64,000 nt of DNA from contig NZ_JACBYW010000002.1 in assembly GCF_013408175.1 (NCBI RefSeq), positions 62,001-126,000 on the forward strand, written 5' to 3'. The notes under the pieces are model-generated. The model ran no database searches and had not been told where the DNA came from. It worked only from the letters and a program-made list of their open reading frames with translations. A program made the translations under genes and the position numbers. This document shows positions 24,842 to 34,782 of this stretch, piece by piece. Origin of the DNA: Actinopolyspora biskrensis (GTDB lineage: Bacteria > Actinomycetota > Actinomycetes > Mycobacteriales > Pseudonocardiaceae). Positions within the stretch are counted from its first letter, which is position 1. Each line of letters starts with the position of its first letter.

Positions 24842-26065
24842 ATGAGCTCGCACAGTCAACATCACTACTTCGCCGGACTGGACCTGCAGGACAAGCGGGT
24901 GGTGGTCGTCGGAGCCGGATCCGTGGCGCAACGCCGCATCCCCCGGTTGCTCAAGGCGGGGGCGCGGATCGAGGTCGTGTCCCCCGAGGCCACACCGGCG
25001 GTCGAGGGCATGGCCGAATCGGGGGAACTGCTGTGGCGCCGCCGTTCCTACGACCGCGGTGACCTGGACGGTGCCTGGTACGTGGTGGCCTGCACCTCGG
25101 ACAGCGAGGTCAACGCACGGGTGGTCGCCGAGGCCGAGCAGGACCGCGTGTTCTGCGTGCGCGCCGACGACGCGGCGAGGGGAACAGCCGTGACACCGGC
25201 GGTGGCCGAGCACAACGGGCTGCTGCTCGGAGTGCTCAGCGGGGGAGACCATCGAAGGTCCGGGGCGGTCAAGGAAGCACTGTCCGAGGCACTGCGCACC
25301 GGCGTGGTCGACGAGCACGTGGAACCGCACGAACCGGGCGTGGCCCTGGTCGGCGGTGGCCCGGGAGATCCGGACCTGATCACGGTTCGCGGACGTCAGC
25401 TGCTCGGGCGGGCCGATGTGGTCATCACCGACAGGCTCGCCCCGAGGGAGCTGCTCGAGGAGCTCGGCCAGCATGTCGAGGTGGTCGACGCCTCCAAGAT
25501 TCCCTACGGACGTGCGGCGAACCAGTCCGTGATCAACGAGATGCTGATCGACAGGGCCAGGGCGGGCAACTTCGTGGTACGCCTCAAGGGCGGGGACCCG
25601 TACGTCTACGGGCGCGGTTTCGAGGAGCTGCTCGCCTGCGTGGAGGCCGGGGTCGCCGTGACCGCCGTGCCGGGGATAACCAGCGCTTTCGCGGCTCCCG
25701 CCATCGGAGACGTCCCCGTGACGCACCGGGGAGTGGCGCACGAGGTGGTCGTGGTTTCCGGGCACGTGGGGCCGCACGACGAGCAGTCGCTGGTCGACTG
25801 GCCCGCGCTGGCCCGGTTGAACGGGACCCTCGTGCTGATGATGGCCGTCAAGCGGATCCGCGAGTTCGCGGACGTGCTGCTCGAGCACGGCAGGGAACCG
25901 AGCACACCGGTCGCGGTGGTGCAGGAAGGCACCATGCAGGGGCAGCAGACGCTGCGCAGCACGTTGGAGGGGGTCGCCGACGCCGTGGAACGGGCGGGGA
26001 CACAGCCTCCCGCCGTCGTCGTCATCGGGGCGGTGGCGGGGCTGGCCCCCGAGCGTTTCGCCTGA
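24842..26065 (+). CDS. cobA: CysG-like fusion: precorrin-2 dehydrogenase domain plus uroporphyrinogen-III C-methyltransferase
   Basis: This 407-residue protein has two parts. The N-terminal Met8-like NAD-binding domain (RVVVVGAGSVAQRRIPRLLK, about 18-38, then YVVACTSDSEVNARV) spans residues 1 to about 155. The C-terminal SUMT has GGGPGDPDLITVRG (171-184), VVITDRLAPRELL, RLKGGDPYVYGRGFEE and AVPGITSAFAAPAIGDVPVTHRG. The SUMT makes precorrin-2 from uroporphyrinogen III, the entry to both siroheme and B12. The dehydrogenase would divert precorrin-2 to sirohydrochlorin, so the protein could serve both routes. No separate ferrochelatase-type SirC domain was seen. It is likely co-transcribed with the NiCoT gene under riboswitch 2. 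Confidence 0.93.
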   Translation: MSSHSQHHYFAGLDLQDKRVVVVGAGSVAQRRIPRLLKAGARIEVVSPEATPAVEGMAESGELLWRRRSYDRGDLDGAWYVVACTSDSEVNARVVAEAEQDRVFCVRADDAARGTAVTPAVAEHNGLLLGVLSGGDHRRSGAVKEALSEALRTGVVDEHVEPHEPGVALVGGGPGDPDLITVRGRQLLGRADVVITDRLAPRELLEELGQHVEVVDASKIPYGRAANQSVINEMLIDRARAGNFVVRLKGGDPYVYGRGFEELLACVEAGVAVTAVPGITSAFAAPAIGDVPVTHRGVAHEVVVVSGHVGPHDEQSLVDWPALARLNGTLVLMMAVKRIREFADVLLEHGREPSTPVAVVQEGTMQGQQTLRSTLEGVADAVERAGTQPPAVVVIGAVAGLAPERFA

Positions 26066-26471
26066 CCTCCCGCGGTTTCGCGTTCGGTCTCGAACGCCTC
26101 CCGCCGCCGGTTCGGCCGTCGGCCGGGTCCCTCGCGCGGACGGCGCTGATGTCGTGCAGGACGCTCCCCGGGGAGCGGGGAGTCCGCGAAACGGGAGAAC
26201 TTCGTCGAACACGCTCCCAGCACGTGGCGATCGTCCGGGGCACGGAACTCCCGGAGCCGGAAGCTGTGGATGCGCGAGCTGCTGTGGATGTCTCCTGCAC
26301 GGCGGAGCAGAGGCGCACGACCCGAGCAACCGGATCCGCCGCGGGGACTCCCGCGAGGACGGTCCCGACGTCGTGTGAACCGCTCCCCGACGTCGGGGCA
26401 CCCGCTCACGGGAGCGCGGCAGGTCCCGCAGAGCGAGTGCCCACGACAGGGGAGAGCGGGGAGAGCCCCAA
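26066..26471. other. Convergent intergenic region with perfect palindromes
   Basis: 406 bp between the convergent cobA and cobN stops. Open frames here lack protein character. Two perfect palindromes stand out: CGCTCCCCGGGGAGCG (26162-26177, 16 bp) and CCCCGACGTCGGGG (26385-26398, 14 bp). Either could help end convergent transcripts or bind a protein. No T-tract accompanies them. Confidence 0.5.
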
Positions 26472-29400
26472 TCAGCTCCCGCCCGGTCCGTCCTCCAGGT
26501 CACCCTCGACCTGCAGGTAGACCTCCCGCAGCCCCTGCAGCGTCTCCGGGTCCGGCTCGGCCCACATCTCACGGTCGGCCGCTTCCAGCAGCCGTTCCGC
26601 GATGCCGTGCAGCGCCCACGGGTTGGACTCGGTGAGGAACTTCTGGTTCTGCTCGTCGAAGACGTAGGTCTCGGCGAGCTTCTCGTACATCCAGTCCCCG
26701 ACGACGCCGGTCGTGGCGTCGTAGCCGAACAGGTAGTCCACCGTGGCCGCGAGCTCGAAAGCGCCCTTGTAGCCGTGCTCGCGCATGGCCGATACCCAGC
26801 GCGGGTTGACCACCCGGGAACGGAAGACCCGTGAGGTCTCCTCGTGCAGCGAACGGGTGCGGATCGAGTCGGGGCGTGAACTGTCCCCGATGTAGGCCGC
26901 GGGGGAGTCACCGGTCAGCGCACGCACGGTGGCCACCATGCCTCCGTGGTACTGGAAGTAGTCGTCGGAGTCGGCGATGTCGTGCTCGCGGGTGTCGGTG
27001 TTCTTCGCGGCGACCGAGATGCGGCGATAGGCGCTTTCCATGTCCTGCCTGGCAGCGACGCCGTCCAGGTCCCGTCCGTAGGCGAACCCGCCCCAGACGG
27101 TGTAGACCTCGGCGAGGTCGGAGTCGTCACGCCAGTTGCGACTGTCGATCAGCGAGAGCATCCCCGCCCCGTAGGCGCCGGGCTTGGAGCCGAAGATCCG
27201 CATGGTCGCGCGCCGCCGGTCCCCGTGCTCGGCGATGTCGGCACGGGTGTGCGCGCGGACGAAGTTCCACTCGTCCGGCTCGTCGAGCTCCGCGACCAGC
27301 TGGAACGCGTCGTCGATCAGGTTGACCACGTGCGGGAAGGCGTCCCGGAAGAACCCGCTGATGCGCACGGTGACGTCCACCCTGGGACGTTCGAGCTCCT
27401 CGAGCGGGATGACCTCGAGCCCGTTGACCCGGCGCGAGGAGTCGTCCCAGGTGGGGCGCACACCGATGAGGGCGAGTATCTCGGCGATGTCGTCGCCGGA
27501 GGTTCGCATCGCACTGGTGCCCCACACGGACAGGCCGACCGATCCGGGCCACTCGCCGTTGTCGGTGCGGTAGCGCTCCAGCAGCGACTCCGCGATGGCG
27601 TATCCGGTGTCCCAGGCCAGCCTGCTCGGAATCCCCTTCGGGTCGACCGAGTAGAAGTTGCGTCCGGTCGGCAGCACGTTGACGAGCCCGCGCAGCGGGG
27701 AACCACTCGGCCCCGAAGGGATGTAGCCCCCCTCGAGCGCGTGCAGGGTGGAACCGATCTCGTCGGTGGTGTCGTTCAACCGCGGGACGATCTCGGAGGC
27801 GGCGAACCGCAGGACCTCGACGACCTGACCGGGAACCTCGCCCAGCACCGAGCGGCACACGGTTTCGGCCGCCTCGGCGTGCCACTCGTGCCGCTCCATG
27901 CCCTCGACCAGAGCTTGGGCGCGGGACTCGACGTCGTCCACGCGCTCCCGCGCCTCCGAACCGTCCTCGGAGAGACCGAGGGCCTCACGAAGCCCGGGCA
28001 CGGCGGCCTGCTGGCCGCCCCACATCTGCCTGGCCCGCAGCATCGCCAGCACCAGGCCGACCCGGGCCTGGCCGGACGGCGGATCCCCGAACACGTGCAG
28101 TCCCTCACGGATCTGGGCGTCCTTGACCTCGCACAGCCAGCCGTCGACCTGCAGCAGGATGTCGTCGAACTCGGCGTCGTGCGGACGTTCCTCCAACCCC
28201 AGGTCGTGGTCGAGCCTGGCCGCCTGCATCAGCGTCCAGATCTGACTGCGGATGGCGGGAAGCTTCGCCGGGTCCATCGCCGTGATGTTGGCGTGCTCGT
28301 CGAGCAGCTGCTCCAGCCGTGCGATGTCGCCGTAGCTCTCCGCGCGCGCCATCGGGGGGACCAGGTGGTCCACCAGCGTCGCGTGAACCCTGCGCTTCGC
28401 CTGGGTCCCCTCACCGGGATCGTTGACCAGGAAGGGGTACACCAGCGGCAGGTCGGCGAGGGCGGCGTCCGGGGCGCAGGAGGCGGACATGCCCGCCGTC
28501 TTGCCCGGCAACCACTCCAGGTTGCCGTGTTTGCCCAGGTGCACCATCGCGTGCGCGTCGAAGTCGTCGGTCAGCCAGTGGTAGGCGGCCAGGTAGTGGT
28601 GGCTGGGCGGAAGGTCCGGATCGTGGTAGATCGCGATCGGGTTCTCCCCGAAGCCCCGCGGGGGCTGGATCATCAGCACGATGTTGCCCGCCCTGATCGC
28701 GGCGAGCACGATCTCGCCCTCGGGATCCCGCGAGCGGTCGACGAACAACTCGCCCGGCGGGGGACCCCAGTGCTGTTCGATGTCGGAGCGCAGGGACTCG
28801 GGCAGGGAGTCGAACCATTCCCGGTACCGCTTGGCCGGTACGCGGATCGGGTTCCCCGCGAGCTGTTCCTCGCTCAGCCAGTCCCTGTCCTGGCCCCCCG
28901 CGGCGATCAGCGCGTGGATCAGCGCGTCACCGTCCTGCGCCGCCACACCGGGGAGCGCGTCCGGCCCCTCCTCGGGGCCGATGTCGTAGCCCGCCTCTCC
29001 GAGCGCGCGCAGCAGCCGCACGGCGGACAGCGGCGTGTCCAGGCCGACCGCGTTCCCCACCCTGGCGTGCTTGGTGGGGTAGGCCGAAAGCATCAGCGCG
29101 AGCCGCTTCCGCTCGGGCGGGACGTGACCGAGCCTGGCGTGCCGCACGGCGATCCCGGCGACCCTGGCCGCGCGCTCCGCGTCGGCCACGTAGACGGGAA
29201 GGCCCTCCGAGTCGTTCTCCTTGAACGAGAACGGAACCGTGATCAGCCTGCCGTCGAACTCCGGAACGGCCACCTGGGTCGCCATGTCCAGCGGGGAGAG
29301 CCCCTCGTCGTTGTCCTCCCAGGCGGAACGGCTGCTGGTCAGGCACATCCCCTGCAGGATCGGGATGTCCAGCTGTGCGAGCGCTCCGACGTCCCACGCC

Positions 29401-30086
29401 TCGTCGTCGCCGCCCGCGGTGGCCACGGCGGGTTTGCTCCCACCCGCGGCCAGCACGGTGACCACGAGCGCGTCCGCCCCGCGCAGTGCTTCGAGCAGCT
29501 CGGGGTCGGGGGTGCGCAACGAGGCGCAGAACAGGGGCATCGCCTGGCCGCCCGCGTTCTCGATCCCCTCGCAGAGGGTGTGCACGAAGGCGGTGTTGCC
29601 CGCCATGTGGTGGGCCCGGTAGTAGAGCACGGCCACGGTGGGGCCGTCCTGCCTGCCGGGGGTGCGTTCCAGCCGCCCCCAGGTCGGGGTCTCGGCGGGC
29701 TGCGCGAAACCGTGGCCGGTCAGCAGGACGGTGTCGGAGAGGAAGTTGTGGAGCTGTTCGAGGTTCTCCGGGCCACCGTGGGCGAGGTAGGCGTGCGCCT
29801 CCGCGCACACGCCGCCGGGGACCGTGGAGCACTCCATGAGCTCGGCGTCGGGCTGCTGCTCGCCGCCGAGCACCACGACGGGACGCGGGCCACCGAGCAG
29901 GAAGTCCAGTCCTTCCTCCCAGGCCCTGCGGCCGCCGAGCAGCCGCACCACCACGAGGTCGACGCCCTCGAGCAGTTCCGGCAGGTCCCGCGCACCGAGC
30001 CTGGCCGGGTTGGCCAGCCGGTAGTCGGCGCCGCTGGACCGCGCACTGAGCAGGTCAGTGTCGGATGTGGACAGAAGCAGGATCAT
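26472..30086 (-). CDS. cobN: Cobaltochelatase large subunit
   Basis: This 1204-residue CobN inserts cobalt into hydrogenobyrinate a,c-diamide with an ATP-driven AAA+ partner; the riboswitch-controlled ChlI/ChlD fusion at 12733-14922 is the likely partner. Conserved CobN/BchH segments include AVLYYRAHHMAGNTAFVHTL, the AHAMVHLGKHGNLEWLPGKT motif, LPTGRNFYSVDPKGIPS, and FGSKPGAYGAGMLSLIDSRN near the C-terminus. Length is normal. The frame is open upstream to 30146, but ATG 30086 follows GAGGAG at good spacing and begins the conserved MILLLSTSDTDLLSARSSG. A cobalamin riboswitch on the same strand lies about 120 nt upstream. Confidence 0.96.
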   Translation of the reverse strand: MILLLSTSDTDLLSARSSGADYRLANPARLGARDLPELLEGVDLVVVRLLGGRRAWEEGLDFLLGGPRPVVVLGGEQQPDAELMECSTVPGGVCAEAHAYLAHGGPENLEQLHNFLSDTVLLTGHGFAQPAETPTWGRLERTPGRQDGPTVAVLYYRAHHMAGNTAFVHTLCEGIENAGGQAMPLFCASLRTPDPELLEALRGADALVVTVLAAGGSKPAVATAGGDDEAWDVGALAQLDIPILQGMCLTSSRSAWEDNDEGLSPLDMATQVAVPEFDGRLITVPFSFKENDSEGLPVYVADAERAARVAGIAVRHARLGHVPPERKRLALMLSAYPTKHARVGNAVGLDTPLSAVRLLRALGEAGYDIGPEEGPDALPGVAAQDGDALIHALIAAGGQDRDWLSEEQLAGNPIRVPAKRYREWFDSLPESLRSDIEQHWGPPPGELFVDRSRDPEGEIVLAAIRAGNIVLMIQPPRGFGENPIAIYHDPDLPPSHHYLAAYHWLTDDFDAHAMVHLGKHGNLEWLPGKTAGMSASCAPDAALADLPLVYPFLVNDPGEGTQAKRRVHATLVDHLVPPMARAESYGDIARLEQLLDEHANITAMDPAKLPAIRSQIWTLMQAARLDHDLGLEERPHDAEFDDILLQVDGWLCEVKDAQIREGLHVFGDPPSGQARVGLVLAMLRARQMWGGQQAAVPGLREALGLSEDGSEARERVDDVESRAQALVEGMERHEWHAEAAETVCRSVLGEVPGQVVEVLRFAASEIVPRLNDTTDEIGSTLHALEGGYIPSGPSGSPLRGLVNVLPTGRNFYSVDPKGIPSRLAWDTGYAIAESLLERYRTDNGEWPGSVGLSVWGTSAMRTSGDDIAEILALIGVRPTWDDSSRRVNGLEVIPLEELERPRVDVTVRISGFFRDAFPHVVNLIDDAFQLVAELDEPDEWNFVRAHTRADIAEHGDRRRATMRIFGSKPGAYGAGMLSLIDSRNWRDDSDLAEVYTVWGGFAYGRDLDGVAARQDMESAYRRISVAAKNTDTREHDIADSDDYFQYHGGMVATVRALTGDSPAAYIGDSSRPDSIRTRSLHEETSRVFRSRVVNPRWVSAMREHGYKGAFELAATVDYLFGYDATTGVVGDWMYEKLAETYVFDEQNQKFLTESNPWALHGIAERLLEAADREMWAEPDPETLQGLREVYLQVEGDLEDGPGGS

Positions 30087-30204
30087 GCGACTCGCTCCTC
30101 GGCGTCGAGAACCGGGGCGGTCGACCAGGACAGGCGCGCGATGCACGCGCGGTCGTACGCTGCATCAGGAACCTTCCCAGGGGTCCTCGCCCCTTTGCTG
30201 ACGG

Positions 30205-30360
30205 TCGCGGCGGCAGGAGTCTCCTGGCTCCCGGATCCTGGCTCCCTCCGGTCTTCCCATCGTCGTTCGACAGTGACCGTGCTTGGAGTTCGCTCCCCGG
30301 TGACAGTGGCGGGACCGCGCCGGATTCACACCGGCTTCCTCCGTCACCGCCGCGGATACG
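30205..30360 (-). promoter_or_regulatory. Cobalamin riboswitch 3, upstream of cobN
   Basis: On the minus strand the aptamer reads GGAAGCCGGTGTGAATCCGG, then the B12 box GCCACTGTCA (30301-30310), a variable arm, and the closing GGGAGCCAGGAGACTCC near 30215-30235. The final G of the box is C here, a tolerated variation because the rest of the core is intact. It should control cobN only; the divergent cobG lies outside it. Confidence 0.9.
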
Positions 30361-30366
30361 TCTTCC

Positions 30367-30396
30367 AGTTTCGGGAACGGGGCGATCTCCAGTCAA
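30367..30396 (-). promoter_or_regulatory. Putative promoter of the cobN riboswitch leader
   Basis: On the minus strand TTGACT (30391-30396) and GAAACT (30367-30372) are 18 bp apart, predicting a start near 30360 at the 5' edge of the riboswitch. Confidence 0.5.
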
Positions 30397-30452
30397 GCTG
30401 ACGTGACGAGACGCGCTCCTCGGCGTGTTTCGTGGCACACCTCCGCGGCCCG

Positions 30453-30458
30453 TAGCAT
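30453..30458 (+). promoter_or_regulatory. -10 element (TAGCAT) for cobG, probable leaderless start
   Basis: TAGCAT ends 7 nt before the cobG ATG. Together with the cobN promoter it makes a compact divergent control region. The cobG transcript would contain no riboswitch. Confidence 0.5.
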
Positions 30459-30465
30459 CGCCGGG

Positions 30466-31845
30466 ATGTCCGAAGGCTTCGCTTCCGAACGTGACAGGCC
30501 GGACGCCTGTCCGGGTGCGCTTCAGGTCCACCCCGCCGCCGACGGCGGTCTCGCGCGGATCCGCGTCCCGGGCGGGATGTTGAGCACCGAGCAGCTGCGA
30601 GTGCTGGTCACGGCCGCGGAGGAGCTGGGCAACTCCACGGTCGAGCTCACCTCGAGGGCCAACCTCCAGCTGCGCGGCGTCGAGTCCCCCGAAGAGCTCG
30701 GACGACGGATCGGCGCGGTGGGACTGCTTCCCTCGCTGACCCACGAACGGGTGCGGAACATAGTGGCCAGTCCCGGTGCAGGGCTGGACGACCCCGGGTG
30801 GTTGTCGGTGCCGCGTGCCGTCCGTGAACTGGACCGGGGGGTCTGCTCCGCTCCGCGGTTGGCAGAGCTGTCCGGACGTTTCCTGTTCACCGTGGACGAC
30901 GGGCGCGGGGACGTTTCGCGGCTGCGCGGTGACGTCGGCCTGCTGCCACTGGACGTGGGCACGGTCGCGGTGCTGCTCGGCGGAAACGATTCGGGAGTGC
31001 GCGTGGGGCCGGCCGACGCCGCGGATGCGGCCGTCGTCGCCGCGGAGGAGTTCCTCGCGGAACGGGACCGCCAAGGGGGCTCGGTCTGGCGAGTGGCCGA
31101 GCTGGACACACCGGGGAACCTCGCGGGCACGCTCCGTGCTCGAACGGGGACGGCGGAGGACACCGTTGTCGAAGTCACACCGCTTTCCGGGGTTCGGCGG
31201 GATCAGCAGGAAAAACCATCGGTGGGCGTCCTCGCGCGAACCCGGGGAGAGGTGGCCCTCGGGCTGGGGGCACCGCTGGGACGCTTGTCCCCAGCGCAGA
31301 TGCATAGCATCATACGAGCGGCCGAAGCCGCGTCCGGTGCCGTTCGACTGACCCCGTGGCGGACAGTGGTCCTACCGGGGGTCGACGAGCACGAGCACCA
31401 ATCGTGGCTTTCCGAACTGCACTCGTGCGGTTTGATCGTCGATCCGTCCTCGCCGTTCAACGGTGTGACCGCCTGCGCGGGCGATCCCGGATGTGCCAAG
31501 TCCCTGGCCGACGTGCACCGGGACGCCGCGTACAGCACGGCCCGCGGTGCGCCTGTCGCTCCGGGGGATCTGCCGGTGCACTGGGTCGGTTGCTCGCGTC
31601 GTTGCGGCCGTCCGCGCGGTCCGGTGGTGGAGGTGCTGGCCGGTTCCTCCGGGTACCGGGTCAGTTCCGGCGCGCGGGGCGACGAGGTGACCAGGGTGCA
31701 CGACGCCGGGGTGGAGACGGTGGCCGAGGCCGTGGAAGACGCGCGGCGTTCCGGTGCCGTGGCTCCCGCCGCGGGATCGCACGGCGGGTTCGGGACGGGC
31801 CACGTGAACAGCGACCAGGAGACGACGAACGAGGACGATCGGTGA
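30466..31845 (+). CDS. cobG: Precorrin-3B synthase (oxygen-dependent)
   Basis: This 459-residue enzyme has the sulfite/nitrite-reductase fold with two half repeats ([19 protein letters not shown] ... [13 protein letters not shown], later [17 protein letters not shown] ... [13 protein letters not shown]). The 4Fe-4S cluster ligands are intact: Cys337 and Cys343 in CAGDPGC, Cys376 and Cys380 in CSRRC. CobG is a mono-oxygenase-type enzyme needing molecular oxygen and makes precorrin-3B, the hallmark of the aerobic B12 route. ATG 30466 is preferred because of the upstream -10; an earlier in-frame start would lie in the divergent promoter. Its stop overlaps cobH by 4 bp (GTGA), starting the cobG-cobH-cobIJ operon. 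Confidence 0.92.
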   Translation: MSEGFASERDRPDACPGALQVHPAADGGLARIRVPGGMLSTEQLRVLVTAAEELGNSTVELTSRANLQLRGVESPEELGRRIGAVGLLPSLTHERVRNIVASPGAGLDDPGWLSVPRAVRELDRGVCSAPRLAELSGRFLFTVDDGRGDVSRLRGDVGLLPLDVGTVAVLLGGNDSGVRVGPADAADAAVVAAEEFLAERDRQGGSVWRVAELDTPGNLAGTLRARTGTAEDTVVEVTPLSGVRRDQQEKPSVGVLARTRGEVALGLGAPLGRLSPAQMHSIIRAAEAASGAVRLTPWRTVVLPGVDEHEHQSWLSELHSCGLIVDPSSPFNGVTACAGDPGCAKSLADVHRDAAYSTARGAPVAPGDLPVHWVGCSRRCGRPRGPVVEVLAGSSGYRVSSGARGDEVTRVHDAGVETVAEAVEDARRSGAVAPAAGSHGGFGTGHVNSDQETTNEDDR

Positions 31846-32468
31846 CCGAATACATCCGGGACGGCAAGGAGATCTACCGCCGCTCCTTCGCGACGATACG
31901 CGCGGAAACCGATCTCGACGAGCTGCCTTCCGACATCGCCGGTGTGGCCGTCCGCATGGTCCACTCCTGCGGAATGGTCGACCTGGTCGACGACCTGGCC
32001 TACTCGCCGGGGGTGGTGAGTTCGGCGCGGCAGGCGCTCGCCGCGGGCGCGCCGGTGCTGTGCGACGCGGCGATGGTGGCCGCTGGAGTGACCCGGCGCC
32101 GACTGCCCGCGGACAACGAGATCCTGTGCACGTTGTCGGACCCTCGCGTGCCCGAACTCGCCGCGCGGCTGGAAACCACCCGCAGCGCTGCCGCGATGGA
32201 ACTGTGGCGCGAGCGGCTCGAAGGTGCCGTCGTCGCGATCGGCAACGCTCCGACCAGCCTGTTCCGTCTGCTGGAGCTGGTCGAACAGGGCGCGGGCACT
32301 CCCGCGGCCGTGCTCGGGATCCCGGTCGGTTTCATCGGAGCCGTCGAGTCCAAGCAGGCACTGGTCGCGCATCCGAGCGGCCTGGAACACCTGGTGGTGC
32401 ACGGCAGACGAGGCGGTAGTGCGATGACGGTCGCCGCCATCAACGCGATCGCGAGCGAGGAAGAGTGA
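31842..32468 (+). CDS. cobH: Precorrin-8X methylmutase
   Basis: This 208-residue enzyme moves the methyl group from C11 to C12 to give hydrogenobyrinate. The catalytic His is His41 in [11 protein letters not shown]. Other family segments are [34 protein letters not shown] and [17 protein letters not shown] 31842 overlaps the cobG stop and its own TGA overlaps the cobIJ start, so translation is coupled across three genes. Length matches known CobH and CbiC proteins. Confidence 0.95.
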   Translation: MTEYIRDGKEIYRRSFATIRAETDLDELPSDIAGVAVRMVHSCGMVDLVDDLAYSPGVVSSARQALAAGAPVLCDAAMVAAGVTRRRLPADNEILCTLSDPRVPELAARLETTRSAAAMELWRERLEGAVVAIGNAPTSLFRLLELVEQGAGTPAAVLGIPVGFIGAVESKQALVAHPSGLEHLVVHGRRGGSAMTVAAINAIASEEE

Positions 32469-34000
32469 ACAGCGAAGAGAGCAACAACCCCGCGACCGGG
32501 CGCCTGTTCGGAGTGGGGCTCGGTCCCGGCGATCCGGAACTGGTGACGGTCAAGGCCGCGCGGTTGATCGGTGAGGCCGATGTGATCGCCTATCACAGCG
32601 CCAGGCACGGGAACAGCATCGCGCGCTCGGTCGCCCAACCGTACCTGCGGGGCGACCAGACCGAGGAACCGCTGGTGTACCCGGTCACCACCGAGACGAC
32701 CGACCATCCCGGCGGGTACCAGGGCGCCATCGACGAGTTCTACGCCGACTGCGCCGAACGGTTGGCGGCCCACCTGAGCGCGGGACGCGACGTGGTGCTG
32801 CTGGGCGAGGGGGACCCGTTCTTCTACGGCTCCTACATGCACATGCACAAACGTTTGACCGGGCGCTTCGAGACCGTGGTGGTACCGGGGGTGAATTCGG
32901 TGAGCGCGGCCTCGGCCGAGCTGGGACGCCCGCTCGCCGAGCGCGACGAGGTGCTGACCGTGCTTCCGGGCACGCTCGACCCCGACACGCTGGCGCGGAG
33001 GCTGCAGGACACCGACGCGGCGGCCGTGCTCAAACTGGGCCGGACCTTCGAAGGCGTGCGCGAGGCCTTCGACAAGGCCGGTTGCCTCGACGAGGCCCAC
33101 TACGTGGAACGGGCGAGCACCACCAGGCAGCGGGTCGCACCGCTGGCCGAAGTGGACCCGGACAGCGTCCCCTACTTCTCGCTGGCCCTGCTACCCAGCC
33201 GTACCGGTGCGCGAACCCCCGTTCCGGCGACACCGGCGCGTCCGGACGGAACGCACGGCGGGGAGCTCGTCGTGGTGGGGCTGGGCCCGGCCGACAGGGA
33301 ATGGACCACCCCCGAGGCGCAGGCCGCCCTGGCCGCCGCCGACGACCTGGTCGGTTACGGCCCCTACCTCGATCGGATCCAGGCGAACCCGCGGCAGCGC
33401 AAGCACCCGTCCGACAACCGCGTCGAGGCCCAGCGGGCCGAGGACGCCCTCGACCTCGCGGCTTCGGGGCGCAGGGTCGTGGTCGTTTCCTCCGGTGACC
33501 CGGGAGTGTTCGCTATGGGCAGCGCCATCCTGGAGGCTGCCGACGACTCGCGCTACGCGGACGTGGAGGTCCGGGTCCTTCCCGGACTCACCGCGGCGCA
33601 GGCGGTCGCCAGCAGAGCGGGAGCCCCGCTCGGGCACGACTACTGCGTGCTCTCGCTGTCCGACCGGCTCAAACCGTGGGAAGTGATCGAACGCAGGCTG
33701 CGGTCCGCTGCCGGGGCCGACCTCGCGCTGGCGATATACAACCCGGCCTCGCGGAGTCGCCGCTGGCAGGTGGAGGCAGCCAGGGACCTGCTCCTGGAGG
33801 AGCGCGCCGGTGACACACCGGTGGTGATCGGCCGTGACGTCGGTGGACCGGAGGAGGAGGTCACGATCGTCGAACTGCGGGAGCTGGACCCGGAACGGGT
33901 GGACATGCGCTGCCTGCTGCTGGTCGGCTCGTCCACGACCCGGCTCGTCACCAGGGGGGACGAGGTCTCCGTGTTCACACCGCGGCGTTATCCGGCGTGA
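32465..34000 (+). CDS. cobIJ: CobI-CobJ fusion: precorrin-2 C20- and precorrin-3B C17-methyltransferase
   Basis: This 511-residue protein joins two SAM-dependent tetrapyrrole methylases. Residues 1 to about 235 are Cob[54 protein letters not shown] and [16 protein letters not shown]. Residues about 258-511 are Cob[59 protein letters not shown] and [12 protein letters not shown] short Pro/Ala/Thr linker separates them. Mycobacteria carry the same fusion. It methylates C20 before, and C17 during, ring contraction, on either side of the CobG step encoded upstream. The 3' end overlaps the convergent cobK by 13 bp. Confidence 0.95.
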   Translation: MNSEESNNPATGRLFGVGLGPGDPELVTVKAARLIGEADVIAYHSARHGNSIARSVAQPYLRGDQTEEPLVYPVTTETTDHPGGYQGAIDEFYADCAERLAAHLSAGRDVVLLGEGDPFFYGSYMHMHKRLTGRFETVVVPGVNSVSAASAELGRPLAERDEVLTVLPGTLDPDTLARRLQDTDAAAVLKLGRTFEGVREAFDKAGCLDEAHYVERASTTRQRVAPLAEVDPDSVPYFSLALLPSRTGARTPVPATPARPDGTHGGELVVVGLGPADREWTTPEAQAALAAADDLVGYGPYLDRIQANPRQRKHPSDNRVEAQRAEDALDLAASGRRVVVVSSGDPGVFAMGSAILEAADDSRYADVEVRVLPGLTAAQAVASRAGAPLGHDYCVLSLSDRLKPWEVIERRLRSAAGADLALAIYNPASRSRRWQVEAARDLLLEERAGDTPVVIGRDVGGPEEEVTIVELRELDPERVDMRCLLLVGSSTTRLVTRGDEVSVFTPRRYPA

Positions 34001-34743
34001 AGCCGGTCGACTCGTTCCCGCAGCCAGGCGATCGCGTCGGGCACGCTGTCCACGGTGGGGGCGTGCGGTGGCTGCGGTTGCTCCACCAGCACCACCGGAA
34101 TCCCGAGCTCACGTGCCGCCGCGAGCTTGCCCTCGGTCATCGGGCCCCCGCTGTTCTTGCTCACGAGCACGTCGATGCGCCGCTCCAGAAGCAGCTCGCG
34201 CTCGGCCTCCGTGGTGAACGGACCGCGCGCGGAGATCGTGGTCATGTTGGACGGTAGCGGCGGGTCCGGGGCGTCCACGGTGCGGGCGAGGAACCAGCGG
34301 TCCCGCACCCGCGTGAAGTGGTGCAGCCCCTGCCTGCCCGTGGTGAGCAGCACCCGGCTCCCGAGCCTCCGCGCGGTCTCGGCCGCCTCCGGGAGCGAAC
34401 CGACCCGGTGCCAGTCGTCGCCCGGACCCGGGGTCCAGGGGGCGCGCCGCAGCACGAGCATCTCGACACCGCTGTCGGTGGTGGCGGTCACGGCGTTCTC
34501 GCTGATCCGCGTGGCGAAGGGGTGGGTCGCGTCCACCAGGGCGGTTATCCGTTCGCCGCGCAGGTACTCGGCCATCCCGCACGGGCCGCCGAAACCGCCC
34601 GTGCGGACCTCACCCGCGGGCAGCTTCGGCTCCCGCACGCGTCCGGCCAGCGAGGAGACCACCGGGACCCCGAGCTCGTTAAGCTGGTTCGCGAGGAGCC
34701 GAGCCTGTGCGGTACCCCCGAGGACGAGTACTCGCGCCCCCAT
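33988..34743 (-). CDS. cobK: Precorrin-6A reductase
   Basis: This 251-residue NADPH-dependent enzyme has an N-terminal nucleotide-binding LVLGGTAQARLLANQL (residues 6-21), TALVDATHPFATRISENA, VLLTTGRQGLHHF and the terminal VLVSKNSGGPMTEGKL, all diagnostic of CobK/CbiJ. It reduces precorrin-6A to precorrin-6B, between the C1/C11 methylations and CobL. ATG 34743 follows a GGGGGGTG stretch at suitable distance. The last 13 bp overlap the end of cobIJ on the other strand, so the two transcripts are convergent. It is divergent from cbiD with a gap of only 39 bp. Confidence 0.94.
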   Translation of the reverse strand: MGARVLVLGGTAQARLLANQLNELGVPVVSSLAGRVREPKLPAGEVRTGGFGGPCGMAEYLRGERITALVDATHPFATRISENAVTATTDSGVEMLVLRRAPWTPGPGDDWHRVGSLPEAAETARRLGSRVLLTTGRQGLHHFTRVRDRWFLARTVDAPDPPLPSNMTTISARGPFTTEAERELLLERRIDVLVSKNSGGPMTEGKLAAARELGIPVVLVEQPQPPHAPTVDSVPDAIAWLRERVDRLHAG

Positions 34744-34782
34744 CGGAACACCCCCCGAAACAATGAATCCTGACTCGATGGA

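Noticed and set aside
26149-26520. Possible small gene in the cobA-cobN gap
   Set aside because: It overlaps the 3' end of cobN, has no ribosome site, and its composition resembles random GC-rich sequence.
26946-30401. Open frame of about 1,150 codons on the plus strand opposite cobN
   Set aside because: CobN on the minus strand matches its family from end to end; the plus-strand product is low-complexity and would cover the cobN riboswitch.
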